Assembly: GCA_023393115.1 (NCBI GenBank)
Contig: JAEWMS010000072.1
Coordinates: 1 to 42,431 of the forward strand
Direction: 5' to 3'
Source: Bacillota bacterium
GTDB lineage: Bacteria > Bacillota > Clostridia > Acetivibrionales > DSM-1351
DNA length: 42,431 nt
A model generated the notes under the pieces. That model was not told the origin of the DNA. It saw only the letters and a list, made by a program, of their open reading frames with translations, and made no database searches. The position numbers were made by a program, and so were the translations under genes. Below are positions 8,772 to 17,316 of the stretch, piece by piece. Position 1 is the stretch's first letter. Every line of letters begins with the position of its first letter.

Positions 8772-8850
8772 ATTATAAGTTGGTCCTCACTGTAAATCTT
8801 GTGTTATAATAGACTGAAAATATAACAATATTCACTTATATTAAGTGAGG
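8772..8850. promoter_or_regulatory. Divergent fucI/AraC control region
   Basis: A minus-strand TATAAT (8777-8772) lies 41 bases before fucI with a poor -35, as expected for an activated promoter. A plus-strand TATAAT (8805-8810) points to the regulator. CCTCACT (8785-8791) recurs inverted as AGTGAGG (8844-8850), and TCACTTA-TAT-TAAGTGA (8832-8848) is a perfect 7-bp palindrome. These are the best candidates for AraC-type binding sites. Site roles are inferred. Confidence 0.5.
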
Positions 8851-8858
8851 GATATTAA

Positions 8859-9740
8859 ATGAAATATTTCGAATATAGGGAACACAGGCAGCAAGGAACC
8901 TTTGACTTTCCTGTAGAACTTTATCATATCGAACCCAGTCATCTCAGGTATCAAATGCCTTATCACTGGCATCCGGAATATGAAATTATCCGTATCCTTG
9001 AGGGGACTTTTCACTTGACGTTGGATGATAAGACCTTTGTTGTTAATAAAGGTGATATTCTCTTTTTACAAGATGGAACATTACATGGTGGTATTCCAGA
9101 AAATTGTATATATGAATGTCTTGTTTTTAATATGAACCTCTTATTAAAAGAAAATAATATTTGTGCAAAATTCACACAGAAAATCATTCGGCATGAAATA
9201 ATATTCAGACAGCAGTTGCCAAACAATTTGCCTTGTATAAAAAATACTATTGATAACTTATTTCTGGTAATGGCTGAGAAAAAGACAGGATACGAATTTC
9301 TAACACAAGGTTATCTCTATCAGTTTCTAGGCGTATTATTAGGTGAGCATTTATATGAGGTTAATGTAAGTGCAGCGAGTATTTCTCAACAGCATGTACT
9401 GATTTTTAAAAGAGTATTAGGTTATATTGAAAATAATTATACGAAGCACATCACTCTTGATGATTTAGCTAAAATTGCCGGTATGAATCCGAAATATTTT
9501 TGCCGTTTCTTTCGTGAGATGTCCTATCATACTCCCATTGAGTACTTAAAATATTATAGGATTGAATGTGCATGTGAACAATTAGCTGCAGGAAAAAACA
9601 CAATAATTGAGGTAGCCTTTAATTGCGGATTTAATGATATTAGTTACTTTATTAAAACTTTTCGTAAATATAAGGGTATTACTCCGAAGCAATACATAAA
9701 AAAAGAGACATACGATTATAGGCAGATAGGGACTATATAA
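8859..9740 (+). CDS. AraC-family regulator of the fucose operon
   Basis: The 293-residue one-component regulator has an N-terminal cupin sensor domain (about 25-95; PYHWHPEYEIIRILEG, then a DGTLHGG turn) and a C-terminal double helix-turn-helix of the AraC/XylS type (about 185-285), ending in the family signature with FNDISYFIKTFRKYKGITPK. A GAGGG ribosome site precedes the ATG. Divergent placement next to fucI argues that it activates the fucose operon when L-fucose or a pathway intermediate fills the cupin pocket. The ligand is inference. Confidence 0.9.
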   Translation: MKYFEYREHRQQGTFDFPVELYHIEPSHLRYQMPYHWHPEYEIIRILEGTFHLTLDDKTFVVNKGDILFLQDGTLHGGIPENCIYECLVFNMNLLLKENNICAKFTQKIIRHEIIFRQQLPNNLPCIKNTIDNLFLVMAEKKTGYEFLTQGYLYQFLGVLLGEHLYEVNVSAASISQQHVLIFKRVLGYIENNYTKHITLDDLAKIAGMNPKYFCRFFREMSYHTPIEYLKYYRIECACEQLAAGKNTIIEVAFNCGFNDISYFIKTFRKYKGITPKQYIKKETYDYRQIGTI

Positions 9741-9755
9741 GTGGTATAGACTTGA

Positions 9756-10481
9756 AGGGTCAAATCCTTATATTCTCTTTTAAGTGATGAATATAGAATT
9801 GTTGTTGTAGAAAAATTCGGATATGGATTCAGTGATGTTATACACGAAGATAGAAGTATCGATATTGTCTTAAGTGAAACGAGAGCAGCATTAGAGGCAG
9901 CTAAAATAGAGGGGCCTTTTATACTATGTCCTCACTCAGTGTCCGGAATTGAAGCCTTGTATTGGGCACAGACGTACCCTGAAGAGGTTGAGGCCATTAT
10001 TGGGCTTGATATGGCGGTACCAGAATCATATGAGAACTATAACATTAATATGTTTACAATAAGATTGGGTCAGTTGGCGGCAAATAGTGGAATTACCAGG
10101 TGGATTCCCGGTATTTCAGAAAGCGATGCTATTAAATATGGGACGTTAACAGACCAGGAAAAAGATATATACAAAGCAGTTTTCTATTCAAGAACAGCCA
10201 CTGTTACAATGATTGATGAAGTTAAGTACATATTGGATAGTGCGAAAAAGGTCGGTGAAGGAAATAAACCACAGATGCCTATACTGTTACTTATCTCTAA
10301 TGGAACGGGAACAGGATGGGATGAAAAAATATGGAGAAGCGCCCAAAAGAATTACTTGAAAGGTGTCGCAGATGGAAGTTACATCGAATATGATTGTCCA
10401 CACTATATACATGATTATGTATATGATGACTTATCTGTACATATGAGGGAGTTTATAAACACCTTGGAGGAGCGAAAATAA
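9756..10481 (+). pseudogene. Alpha/beta hydrolase lacking its N-terminus
   Basis: An open frame bounded by TGA at 9753-9755 reads as an alpha/beta hydrolase without its first part. Visible pieces are YRIVVVEKFGYGFSD (strand and oxyanion region), the nucleophile elbow CPHSVSGIEALYW (serine in HSVSG), and the C-terminal catalytic-His region CPHYIHDYVYDDL. No start codon or ribosome site occurs before the VVVEKFGYG segment. The first internal start, GTG 9939, falls inside the nucleophile elbow and would remove the fold's core. The gene begins just 15 bases after the AraC stop, as if a deletion joined the two. It is probably non-functional. Confidence 0.72.
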
Positions 10482-10509
10482 TTCATCTTATTAATAAAGT
10501 CACCCGCAC

Positions 10510-10533
10510 ACCAGGGCCTCACCAGGCTCTGGT
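10510..10533 (+). other. Hairpin without T-run after the hydrolase remnant
   Basis: ACCAGGGCC pairs with GGCTCTGGT (one G-T) around a six-base loop. There is no T tract, so termination is doubtful. Confidence 0.35.
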
Positions 10534-10603
10534 TACATCAATGTTGTCTGGTTAGAGTATGTCGAATTCCAATGCATAATGTCGAAAAATATTGCATTTG
10601 TTA

Positions 10604-10632
10604 TTGACTTCACAAATAAAATTTGATATATT
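10604..10632 (+). promoter_or_regulatory. Sigma-A promoter of the alcohol dehydrogenase gene
   Basis: TTGACT, a 17-base spacer and TATATT form a near-consensus promoter 51 bases before the ATG. The strength fits a well-expressed fermentation gene. Confidence 0.8.
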
Positions 10633-10682
10633 GTTAAAGAAATAACAAACTTATTTAAACAACATCAATGGAGGCGAGTCTT

Positions 10683-11744
10683 ATGAGAGGATTTGCAATG
10701 AAGAAAATCGGACAAACCGGTTGGGTAGAAAAAGAAGTAACTAAATGTGGGCCACTTGATGCAATTTGTCGTCCAATAGCATTAGCTCCGTGTACGTCTG
10801 ACATTCATACTGTTTATGAAGGTGCAGTAGGAGAACGTACAGATATGATTCTTGGTCATGAAGCTGTTGGTGAAATTATAGAGGTTGGAGAATTAGTAAA
10901 AGATTTTAAAGTTGGAGATAAGGTGCTTGTACCAGCTATTACACCTGATTGGGGTTCATTAGAGGCACAACGTGGTTTTTCCATGCATTCAGGCGGATGT
11001 CTTGGTGGCTGGAAGTTTTCAAACTTTAAAGATGGAGTATTTGCTGAAGCTTTCCATGTAAATGAAGCAGATGCAAATCTTGCATTATTGCCAGAAGGTC
11101 TGGATCCAGCTGAGGCAACAATGTTAAGTGATATGGTTCCCACTGGTTTCCATGGAGCTGAACTTGCAGAAGTAACATATGGTGAAGATGTATTGGTTAT
11201 AGGTATAGGACCTGTTGGACTTATGGCTGTAAAGGGTGCTGCTCTTAGAGGTGCCGGAAGAATTTTAGCTGTTGGAACAAGACCTAACTGCGTTGCTCTT
11301 GCTAAAGAATATGGAGCAACTGATATTATCAGCTACAAAAATGGTTCTATTGACAAGCAAGTTATGGACTTAACAAAAGGTAAAGGCGTTGATAAAGTAA
11401 TCATTGCAGGTGGAGATGTAGATACCTTTGTTGAAGCTGTAAAATCTGTAAAGCCAGGCGGAATTATTTCTAACGTAAATTATTTAGGTAGTGGTGATTT
11501 TGTAAAAATACCAAGAGAAGCATGGGGAGTAGGAATGGGCCATATTAGAATAGTTGGTGGATTAATGCCAGCAGGACGTATGCGTACAGAACGCCTTGCT
11601 AATCTTATGGTAAATGGTAGACTTGATGTTTCAGGTATGCTTACACATAAATTTGAAGGACTTGATAGCATTCCAGAGGCTTTAGAGCTTATGAAAAACA
11701 AGCCAAGTGATCTAATTAAGCCAGTTATAACTATAAAATATTAA
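10683..11744 (+). CDS. adh: NADP-dependent secondary alcohol (isopropanol) dehydrogenase
   Basis: This zinc-dependent medium-chain dehydrogenase interconverts secondary alcohols and ketones (for example isopropanol/acetone, and small aldehydes) with NADP(H). The 353-residue protein aligns closely, position for position, with the Clostridium beijerinckii enzyme as I remember it: zinc ligands C37, H59, E60 and D150, and the NADP-binding G198, T199, R200 and Y218. The structural-zinc loop of horse-type ADH is absent, as in that subfamily. The start is ATG 10683 (MRGFAM), with GGAGG at 10670-10674; the ATG at 10668 overlaps that site. It has its own promoter and terminator, so it is monocistronic. 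Physiological substrate is inferred from the family. Confidence 0.93.
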   Translation: MRGFAMKKIGQTGWVEKEVTKCGPLDAICRPIALAPCTSDIHTVYEGAVGERTDMILGHEAVGEIIEVGELVKDFKVGDKVLVPAITPDWGSLEAQRGFSMHSGGCLGGWKFSNFKDGVFAEAFHVNEADANLALLPEGLDPAEATMLSDMVPTGFHGAELAEVTYGEDVLVIGIGPVGLMAVKGAALRGAGRILAVGTRPNCVALAKEYGATDIISYKNGSIDKQVMDLTKGKGVDKVIIAGGDVDTFVEAVKSVKPGGIISNVNYLGSGDFVKIPREAWGVGMGHIRIVGGLMPAGRMRTERLANLMVNGRLDVSGMLTHKFEGLDSIPEALELMKNKPSDLIKPVITIKY

Positions 11745-11795
11745 TAGTTAATGTAAATATATTTCAGCTTTATATAACATAATAATTCTTTGTTA

Positions 11796-11826
11796 ATACC
11801 TCGTCGTTTCGGCGGGGTATTTTTTA
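11796..11826 (+). terminator. Terminator after adh
   Basis: The 11-bp stem ATACCTCGTCG / CGGCGGGGTAT (with G-T pairs) has a TTT loop and is followed by TTTTT. Confidence 0.9.
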
Positions 11827-11858
11827 GCCTTTTTGCATTCCCTGACCATTGATATATA

Positions 11859-11941
11859 GTGGTAACCACAAAATTCATCTTAATAACAGCATTACAGTTT
11901 GCCTTTGTGATGGTAAAATAAAAGTATAAACCATAGTGGTT
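11859..11941. promoter_or_regulatory. Two related palindromes before the DUF4865 gene
   Basis: GTGGT-A-ACCAC (11859-11869) and AACCA-TAG-TGGTT (11929-11941) carry the same half-site in opposite spacing. The second lies directly before the ribosome site, which would suit repression. No regulator gene is adjacent. Confidence 0.35.
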
Positions 11942-11956
11942 CATGGAGGCGTATGT

Positions 11957-12517
11957 ATGATTGGAATGCAATATAGAATTAACTTACCAAATGATTATGA
12001 CATGCAGATAATAAGAAAAAGAGTTGCCGAGAATGGGAGTAAGACAGATGGTTTTCCTGGGTTATTTTTTAAATGCTACTTTTTTCAGGAGAGAAACATG
12101 GACAGTTTTGAAAATGTATACTCACCTCTTTATATTTGGAACGATAGTAAAGGGATGAACAAATTTCTGTTCGATGGCTTCTATGACAATATATTAAAGT
12201 CTTTTGGATGGCAGAGAATAAAGGTGGGAGTACCGCTTATTGTCGAACTTAAAGACAATTTTATGGATTCGAAATATGTTATAGAAAATAAAGGGAACAT
12301 TAATCTGGAACAGTCCTTAACGGCCTTCCAGGAAAGCATACCAAAACCAACCGAAGCAGATAGTAGCTATGTTGGACGAGTATGTATATATAATCCCGAT
12401 AAATGGGAATACAGTCTGTTTAGTTTTTATATAGACCGCCCAGAAAACCATAGTAAAAATAGCACCTACCAAATCTTGCATATATCCAGGGGAAACATGA
12501 AAGATAGTACACAATAG
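11957..12517 (+). CDS. DUF4865 family protein
   Basis: The 186-residue cytosolic protein matches the DUF4865 pattern: it opens MIGMQYRINLPNDYDM, then DGFPGLFFKCYFF, SPLYIWNDSKGMNKFLFDGF and NILKSFGWQRI. Function is unknown; relatives usually accompany stress or small-molecule regulators. No signal peptide or membrane helix is seen. ATG 11957 has GGAGG (11945-11949) seven bases away; a GTG-type start at 11936 would precede the ribosome site. It is followed after 55 bases by the flavoprotein gene and may be co-transcribed with it. Confidence 0.75.
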   Translation: MIGMQYRINLPNDYDMQIIRKRVAENGSKTDGFPGLFFKCYFFQERNMDSFENVYSPLYIWNDSKGMNKFLFDGFYDNILKSFGWQRIKVGVPLIVELKDNFMDSKYVIENKGNINLEQSLTAFQESIPKPTEADSSYVGRVCIYNPDKWEYSLFSFYIDRPENHSKNSTYQILHISRGNMKDSTQ

Positions 12518-12572
12518 GACATATACAGTAAATAATGTAAAGTAGATCATCTATATGCGGAGAAAAATTATT

Positions 12573-13931
12573 ATGAACATTTTAGTATTGAACGGAAGTC
12601 CAAAGAGCAACTATAGCACAACACTTCAGACAGTGCTTTATTTGGAGAAGATCAACCCGAAGCATAAATTTGAGGTCCTCAATGTGGGAAGCCAGATCAG
12701 AAGCCATGAAAAGGATTTTGCTTCTGCAGTTGAGGCACTTAAAAATGCTGATTTGATTCTATTTTCTTACCCGGTATACACATTTATAGCTCCAAGTCAG
12801 CTTCACAGGTTTATTGAGCTTATGAAAGCTTCGGGAATTGACTTCAGCCGTAAATTCGCAACTCAGATAACCACATCAAAGCATTTCTATGACGTGACGG
12901 CCCATAAATATGTCCAGGAAAACTGCCAGGACCTTAAAATGAAGTTTATAAAGGGCCTTTCGGCTGACATGGATGATTTATTGACCCAAAAGGGTCAAAA
13001 GGATGCTGAGAATTTCTTTAATTATGTATGCTGGTGTATGGAGAATAACATTTATGAGTCGCTTCCAGAGCATCAAGTCCTTTCAAAACATATGCCGGTA
13101 ACACCATTTGAAAACACATCGGGAAAGCCTGGCAATGTGGTAATTGTTGCAGATTTGGAAAAAGAGGATACCCGGCTTGGGGATATGATTAATCGATTTA
13201 TTGGTAAACTCCCTCTGAATTCAACGCTTATCAACATTCACGAGTTTCCTTTTAAAGGGGGCTGCATAAGCTGTTTTAACTGTGCCGTAGACGGTAAATG
13301 CATATATAAGGACGGTTTTGATACCTTCCTTAGAGAGAATATTCAGACCGCCGACGCTATAGTTATTGCATTTTCCATTAAGGATCACTCTATGGGTTCA
13401 AGGTTCAAGACTTATGATGACAGACAGTTCTGCAATGGTCATAGAACTGTAACCATGGGAATGCCCTTCGGGTACATAATTAGGGGCGATTATAGCAAGG
13501 AGGCAAACCTTCAGATGATAGTTGAGGGTAGAGCAGAGGTGGGTGGTAATTTTCTGGCAGGAGTTGCCACTGACGAGTTTAACCCTGATAATGAGATTGA
13601 TAAACTGGCAGAAAAGCTTGCCTACGCAATAGAACACAGATACGTGCAGCCGTCCAACTTCCTTGGTGTAGGGGGAATGAAAATATTCAGAGATTTAATA
13701 TGGCTTATGCAGGGCATGATGAAAGCCGATCACAGGTTCTATAAAAAGCATAACCAATATGATTTTCCTCAGAAAAAGCGCGGGACAATGCTGAAAATGT
13801 ATCTTGTAGGTGCACTGATCTCTAATAAGAAGATTAAAGCCAAAATGGGTAATAAGATGAATGAGGGAATGATAGCCCCCTACAAAAAGGTTATCGAAGC
13901 TGCAGTTGTCACGTCAAAAAACAGCAGATAA
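12573..13931 (+). CDS. Double flavodoxin-like NAD(P)H oxidoreductase
   Basis: The 452-residue protein contains two flavodoxin-fold modules. The first (about 1-180) opens with MNILVLNGSPKSNYSTT, the FMN-phosphate loop, and has SYPVYTFIAPSQLHRFIEL, typical of NADPH-dependent FMN reductases. The second begins near residue 188 (GNVVIVADLEKEDTR) and carries a cysteine cluster GGCISCFNCAVDGKCIYKD as in iron-sulphur flavoproteins, with spacing also seen in single-module relatives that lack a cluster. A basic C-terminal tail has a possible hydrophobic segment near KMYLVGALI. It is probably a redox enzyme acting on a quinone, xenobiotic or stress signal. The start is ATG 12573; ATG 12555 lacks a ribosome site. 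Confidence 0.72.
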   Translation: MNILVLNGSPKSNYSTTLQTVLYLEKINPKHKFEVLNVGSQIRSHEKDFASAVEALKNADLILFSYPVYTFIAPSQLHRFIELMKASGIDFSRKFATQITTSKHFYDVTAHKYVQENCQDLKMKFIKGLSADMDDLLTQKGQKDAENFFNYVCWCMENNIYESLPEHQVLSKHMPVTPFENTSGKPGNVVIVADLEKEDTRLGDMINRFIGKLPLNSTLINIHEFPFKGGCISCFNCAVDGKCIYKDGFDTFLRENIQTADAIVIAFSIKDHSMGSRFKTYDDRQFCNGHRTVTMGMPFGYIIRGDYSKEANLQMIVEGRAEVGGNFLAGVATDEFNPDNEIDKLAEKLAYAIEHRYVQPSNFLGVGGMKIFRDLIWLMQGMMKADHRFYKKHNQYDFPQKKRGTMLKMYLVGALISNKKIKAKMGNKMNEGMIAPYKKVIEAAVVTSKNSR

Positions 13932-13996
13932 CTACGGAAGCAAAATAATATTTAGTAAGCAGAGAATTCAGCTATAAATAATAAAACCCTCCACTT

Positions 13997-14022
13997 TACC
14001 ACCAGACTTCTGTCCGGTGGTA
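13997..14022 (+). terminator. Hairpin between flavoprotein and ABC genes
   Basis: TACCACC pairs with GGTGGTA, with an inner GAC/GTC after one mismatch. A T-rich but interrupted tail follows. It is a weak terminator or attenuator just before the ABC operon's ribosome site. Confidence 0.5.
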
Positions 14023-14056
14023 TTCTATTTCTATCAAATGAGAGGAGGAATAGTTG

Positions 14057-14791
14057 ATGGAAAACGTAATCAAGGTAGAGCATCTGACTAAAGCTTATGG
14101 CAATCTAAAGGCACTTGAAGATTTCAGTTTTTCCGTAAAAGCCGGAACAGTATTCGGTTTGTTGGGAGCAAATGGTGCAGGAAAGAGCACAGCCATTGAA
14201 TGTATACTAAGCACAAAAAAAGCAGACAGCGGGGTTGTTTCGGTATTGGGAATGGACCCCTTTACCAATCGTAAGGAACTTTTTAAGCAGGTGGGTGTAC
14301 AGTTCCAGGAGGCGCATTATCAGGAGAATATCAAGGTTGGTGAACTTTGTGAGGTAACTGCGTCCCTTTACAAAAACCCTGCGGAATATAAGAGGCTGCT
14401 GACAGAGTTTAGCCTCGCAGACAAAGCGGGTACTCTTGTAAAAGAACTTTCCGGAGGGCAAAAACAGCGCTTGTTTATTGTGCTTGCATTGATACCAAAG
14501 CCACAAGTGGTGTTTTTGGATGAACTTACTACCGGTCTTGACGCCAGAGCCAGACGAGATGTTTGGCAGATACTCAAAAGACTTAAAGCCGGGGGCCTTA
14601 CAATTTTACTCACTTCACATTTTATGGACGAGGTGGAAGCCTTATGCGATGAGCTTTGTATTTTAAAAAGGGGTAAGCCGATATTTTACGGAACAGTTGC
14701 TGATGCAATTAATCAGAGTCCTTATGACAAACTTGAAGACGCATACCTTTGGTATACAGATGAGGAGGTAGTGGATAATGCAGGCTTATAA
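14057..14791 (+). CDS. ABC-2 type exporter, ATP-binding subunit
   Basis: This 244-residue ATPase drives an ABC-2 exporter. Visible are Walker A GANGAGKST (about 36-44), a Q-loop near VGVQFQE, the signature LSGGQKQR, Walker B VVFLDELTTGLD and the switch histidine in LTSHFMDE. AGGAGG lies eight bases before ATG 14057. The gene overlaps the permease by 14 bases, indicating translational coupling. Systems of this size usually export antibiotics, lipids or peptides; the cargo here is unknown. Confidence 0.9.
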   Translation: MENVIKVEHLTKAYGNLKALEDFSFSVKAGTVFGLLGANGAGKSTAIECILSTKKADSGVVSVLGMDPFTNRKELFKQVGVQFQEAHYQENIKVGELCEVTASLYKNPAEYKRLLTEFSLADKAGTLVKELSGGQKQRLFIVLALIPKPQVVFLDELTTGLDARARRDVWQILKRLKAGGLTILLTSHFMDEVEALCDELCILKRGKPIFYGTVADAINQSPYDKLEDAYLWYTDEEVVDNAGL

Positions 14792-15521
14792 CAAGATGCT
14801 TAAAACAGAATTGAGGTTGTCTCTGCGTGGTTTGGATATGTTAATTTTTGCAATTATAATGCCTTTGGTTGTACTTATCATTCTTGGCATAATTTTCGGT
14901 AGCAAACCAGCATTTGAAGGTGCAGACTATACCTTCATTCAGCAATCCTTTGGCGCTTTGGCAAGTATTTCGATTTGTGCTGGAGGAGTTATGGGATTAC
15001 CTCTGGTGGTATCCGATTACAGAAGTAAGCAAATTCTCAAAAGATTCAAGGTAACACCGATAAGCCCTGTTACAATATTGCTTGTGGAGGTCACCATATA
15101 TTTTCTATATTCTTTAGTTTCTTTACTTACACTGTTTGCTGTGGCAATGATTTTTTTTGATTTCGAAATGCAGGGAAGTATATTACAATTTATTCTCGGA
15201 TGGATATTGGTAATGGTCTCGATGTTCAGCATAGGCATGATGGTGGGCGGCGTAGCCAAGAACTTAAAAGTGGCAGGTATTATCGCAAGCGTATTGTATT
15301 TTCCCATGCTGATTTTTTCAGGGGCAACACTTCCTTATGAAGTAATGCCTACAACGATGCAGAAAGCTGCAGACATCCTGCCGTTGACACAGGGTATCAA
15401 AATACTAAAATCGGCAACCTTGGACTTACCGATGGACAATGTTCTACTGCCGGTTGTCATTATGACTGCAATTGCATTAATTTGCTCATTTGTAGCCATA
15501 CGGTTTTTCAAGTGGGAGTAA
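14778..15521 (+). CDS. ABC-2 type exporter, permease subunit
   Basis: The 247-residue integral membrane protein has about six helices in the ABC-2 pattern: a first helix (LIFAIIMPLVVLIILGIIFG), a cytoplasmic segment with SDYRSKQILKRFKVTPISP that contacts the ATPase, and the SGATLPYEVMP loop before the last helix. It pairs with the ATPase just upstream, whose stop it overlaps. GAGGAGG precedes the ATG by nine bases. Confidence 0.88.
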   Translation: MQAYNKMLKTELRLSLRGLDMLIFAIIMPLVVLIILGIIFGSKPAFEGADYTFIQQSFGALASISICAGGVMGLPLVVSDYRSKQILKRFKVTPISPVTILLVEVTIYFLYSLVSLLTLFAVAMIFFDFEMQGSILQFILGWILVMVSMFSIGMMVGGVAKNLKVAGIIASVLYFPMLIFSGATLPYEVMPTTMQKAADILPLTQGIKILKSATLDLPMDNVLLPVVIMTAIALICSFVAIRFFKWE

Positions 15522-15693
15522 TTTAAGGATAATAATGTTGTGATTGTCACTAAAAAATGAATAGTTTTTGTCATCTCACAATTTCCAAGTCGTACTAAAT
15601 AATTAATTCCACTGTATACATGAAAAAAGTTAACAAAATCACTAAATATTATGATACCTTATTTATATACTTTATATTTTTCGGAGGAAAATA

Positions 15694-17316
15694 ATGTATA
15701 AGGTTTTTTTAGTGGAAGATGAAATTGTAATAAGGGATGGTATCAAGAACAAAATTCATTGGGAAGAAGAAGGGTTTGTAATAGTGGGCGATGAGAGTGA
15801 TGGTGAATTGGCTTATCCGCTCATAATAAGAGAACAGCCCGATATTCTGATTACAGATATAAAAATGCCGTTCATGGACGGCCTTGAGTTAAGCAAATTG
15901 TTAAAAAAAGATATGCCTCAGCTGAAAATCATTATTATCAGCGGATATAGTGATTTTGGTTATGCACAACAAGCAATTGATATTGGTATCAATGAATATC
16001 TGCTTAAGCCGATAACCTCCGGTAAGCTGATGGCTGCCGTAAAAAATGCCGCTGTAGTAATTGAAAAAGAACGAAAGGAAAAAGAAATACTCGAACAATA
16101 TCAGCAGTTGGTTTATCAGAAGCAGGGAGAAAAAAGAAAGGACTTTTTTAATGCACTGGTCAGCGGGAAGATGTCTCTTTCACAGATTATTGAACAGGAA
16201 GAGGAACTTGGAATTGATATGGTGGCAAGAGTTTTTTGCGTTTTACTGTTTCAATTTAAAGGACAAGAGGATATGTACGAATATTCCACCGATATAGTAC
16301 AATGTGAAGCGAAAATGACTCAAGCCCTGAGCAAATTCCCGTACATAAAGGTATTTGAGCGTGGTATGGATGGATGGGCCTTTATACTTACAGGCGAAAA
16401 TGAATCGAGGATTAATCAATTAACCGGGGAATTATGTAATCTATTGATTGGTATCTGTGAAGAAAAGGCACATTATTTTGGTGGAATCGGTAGGGTTGTT
16501 CATCGTATCCGAGACTTACAGCAGTCTTATCTTGATGCTAACAGTGCTTTTTCTCTTCGCTATTTTGAAAGCAGGGACCAGTTTTTATCCTATAATGATG
16601 TGAGTAACATTAAAGCCCAGGTGGGAAACAGGATTAACGTCAGTGATTTGAATCTTGAAAAGCTTGATAGAAATTCATTGGAAGAATTCTTAAAGAGAGG
16701 TACCATTCATGATGTTGATGAATTTGTAGACAGCTACTTTGACGGATTTGGTTCCAATGCTATGAGGTCAACCATTTTTCGGCATTATGTCATAATGGAT
16801 GGCTATTCTGCTATTATGAAATTCCTTAAGACCATGAAGTATCCAAGAGAGAAAATAGACAGCAGCCTCAAGAAAATGAATAGTGTCATTGAACATCTTT
16901 CAAGTTTTGAGGACTGTAGTAAATTTTATAAATCTATATTGAAAGAAGCCATCGATCTACGTAACAAAAACAGTCAGAAAAGATATGCCGGTCTTATTGA
17001 ACAGGCAAAGGAATATATTAATCAAAATTTTGATATGAGTGATCTTACACTGGATCAGGTTGCATCTACCGTTAATCTTAGCCCCAATTATTTTAGTTCA
17101 CTTTTTAATCAGGAAACCGGGATGACCTTTATCGAATATCTTACCAACATCCGTATGGAGAAGGCTAAGGATTATTTAAGATGTTCCGGGAAAAAGATTA
17201 CTGAGATTGGATTTTTAGTGGGATATCTTGATTCCCATTATTTCAGTTACATATTTAAAAAGACACAGAATTGTACCCCGTCCGAATACAGGCTAAAGGG
17301 TAAAGGTGAAGAATGA
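15694..17316 (+). CDS. YesN-type response regulator with AraC DNA-binding domain
   Basis: The 540-residue regulator has an N-terminal receiver domain with phospho-acceptor D55 (ILITDIKMPFMDG), conserved acids near residues 9-10 and the lysine in LLKPIT. A long central linker (about 130-420) follows, then a C-terminal AraC helix-turn-helix pair (about 435-535; NLSPNYFSSLFNQETG, then IGFLVGYLDSHYFSYIFKK). GGAGG precedes the ATG. Its stop overlaps the kinase start by four bases, so the two are one operon. The obvious target is the sugar importer promoter just downstream (around 19940-19990), which has a poor -35 element and would need an activator. Confidence 0.93.
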   Translation: MYKVFLVEDEIVIRDGIKNKIHWEEEGFVIVGDESDGELAYPLIIREQPDILITDIKMPFMDGLELSKLLKKDMPQLKIIIISGYSDFGYAQQAIDIGINEYLLKPITSGKLMAAVKNAAVVIEKERKEKEILEQYQQLVYQKQGEKRKDFFNALVSGKMSLSQIIEQEEELGIDMVARVFCVLLFQFKGQEDMYEYSTDIVQCEAKMTQALSKFPYIKVFERGMDGWAFILTGENESRINQLTGELCNLLIGICEEKAHYFGGIGRVVHRIRDLQQSYLDANSAFSLRYFESRDQFLSYNDVSNIKAQVGNRINVSDLNLEKLDRNSLEEFLKRGTIHDVDEFVDSYFDGFGSNAMRSTIFRHYVIMDGYSAIMKFLKTMKYPREKIDSSLKKMNSVIEHLSSFEDCSKFYKSILKEAIDLRNKNSQKRYAGLIEQAKEYINQNFDMSDLTLDQVASTVNLSPNYFSSLFNQETGMTFIEYLTNIRMEKAKDYLRCSGKKITEIGFLVGYLDSHYFSYIFKKTQNCTPSEYRLKGKGEE

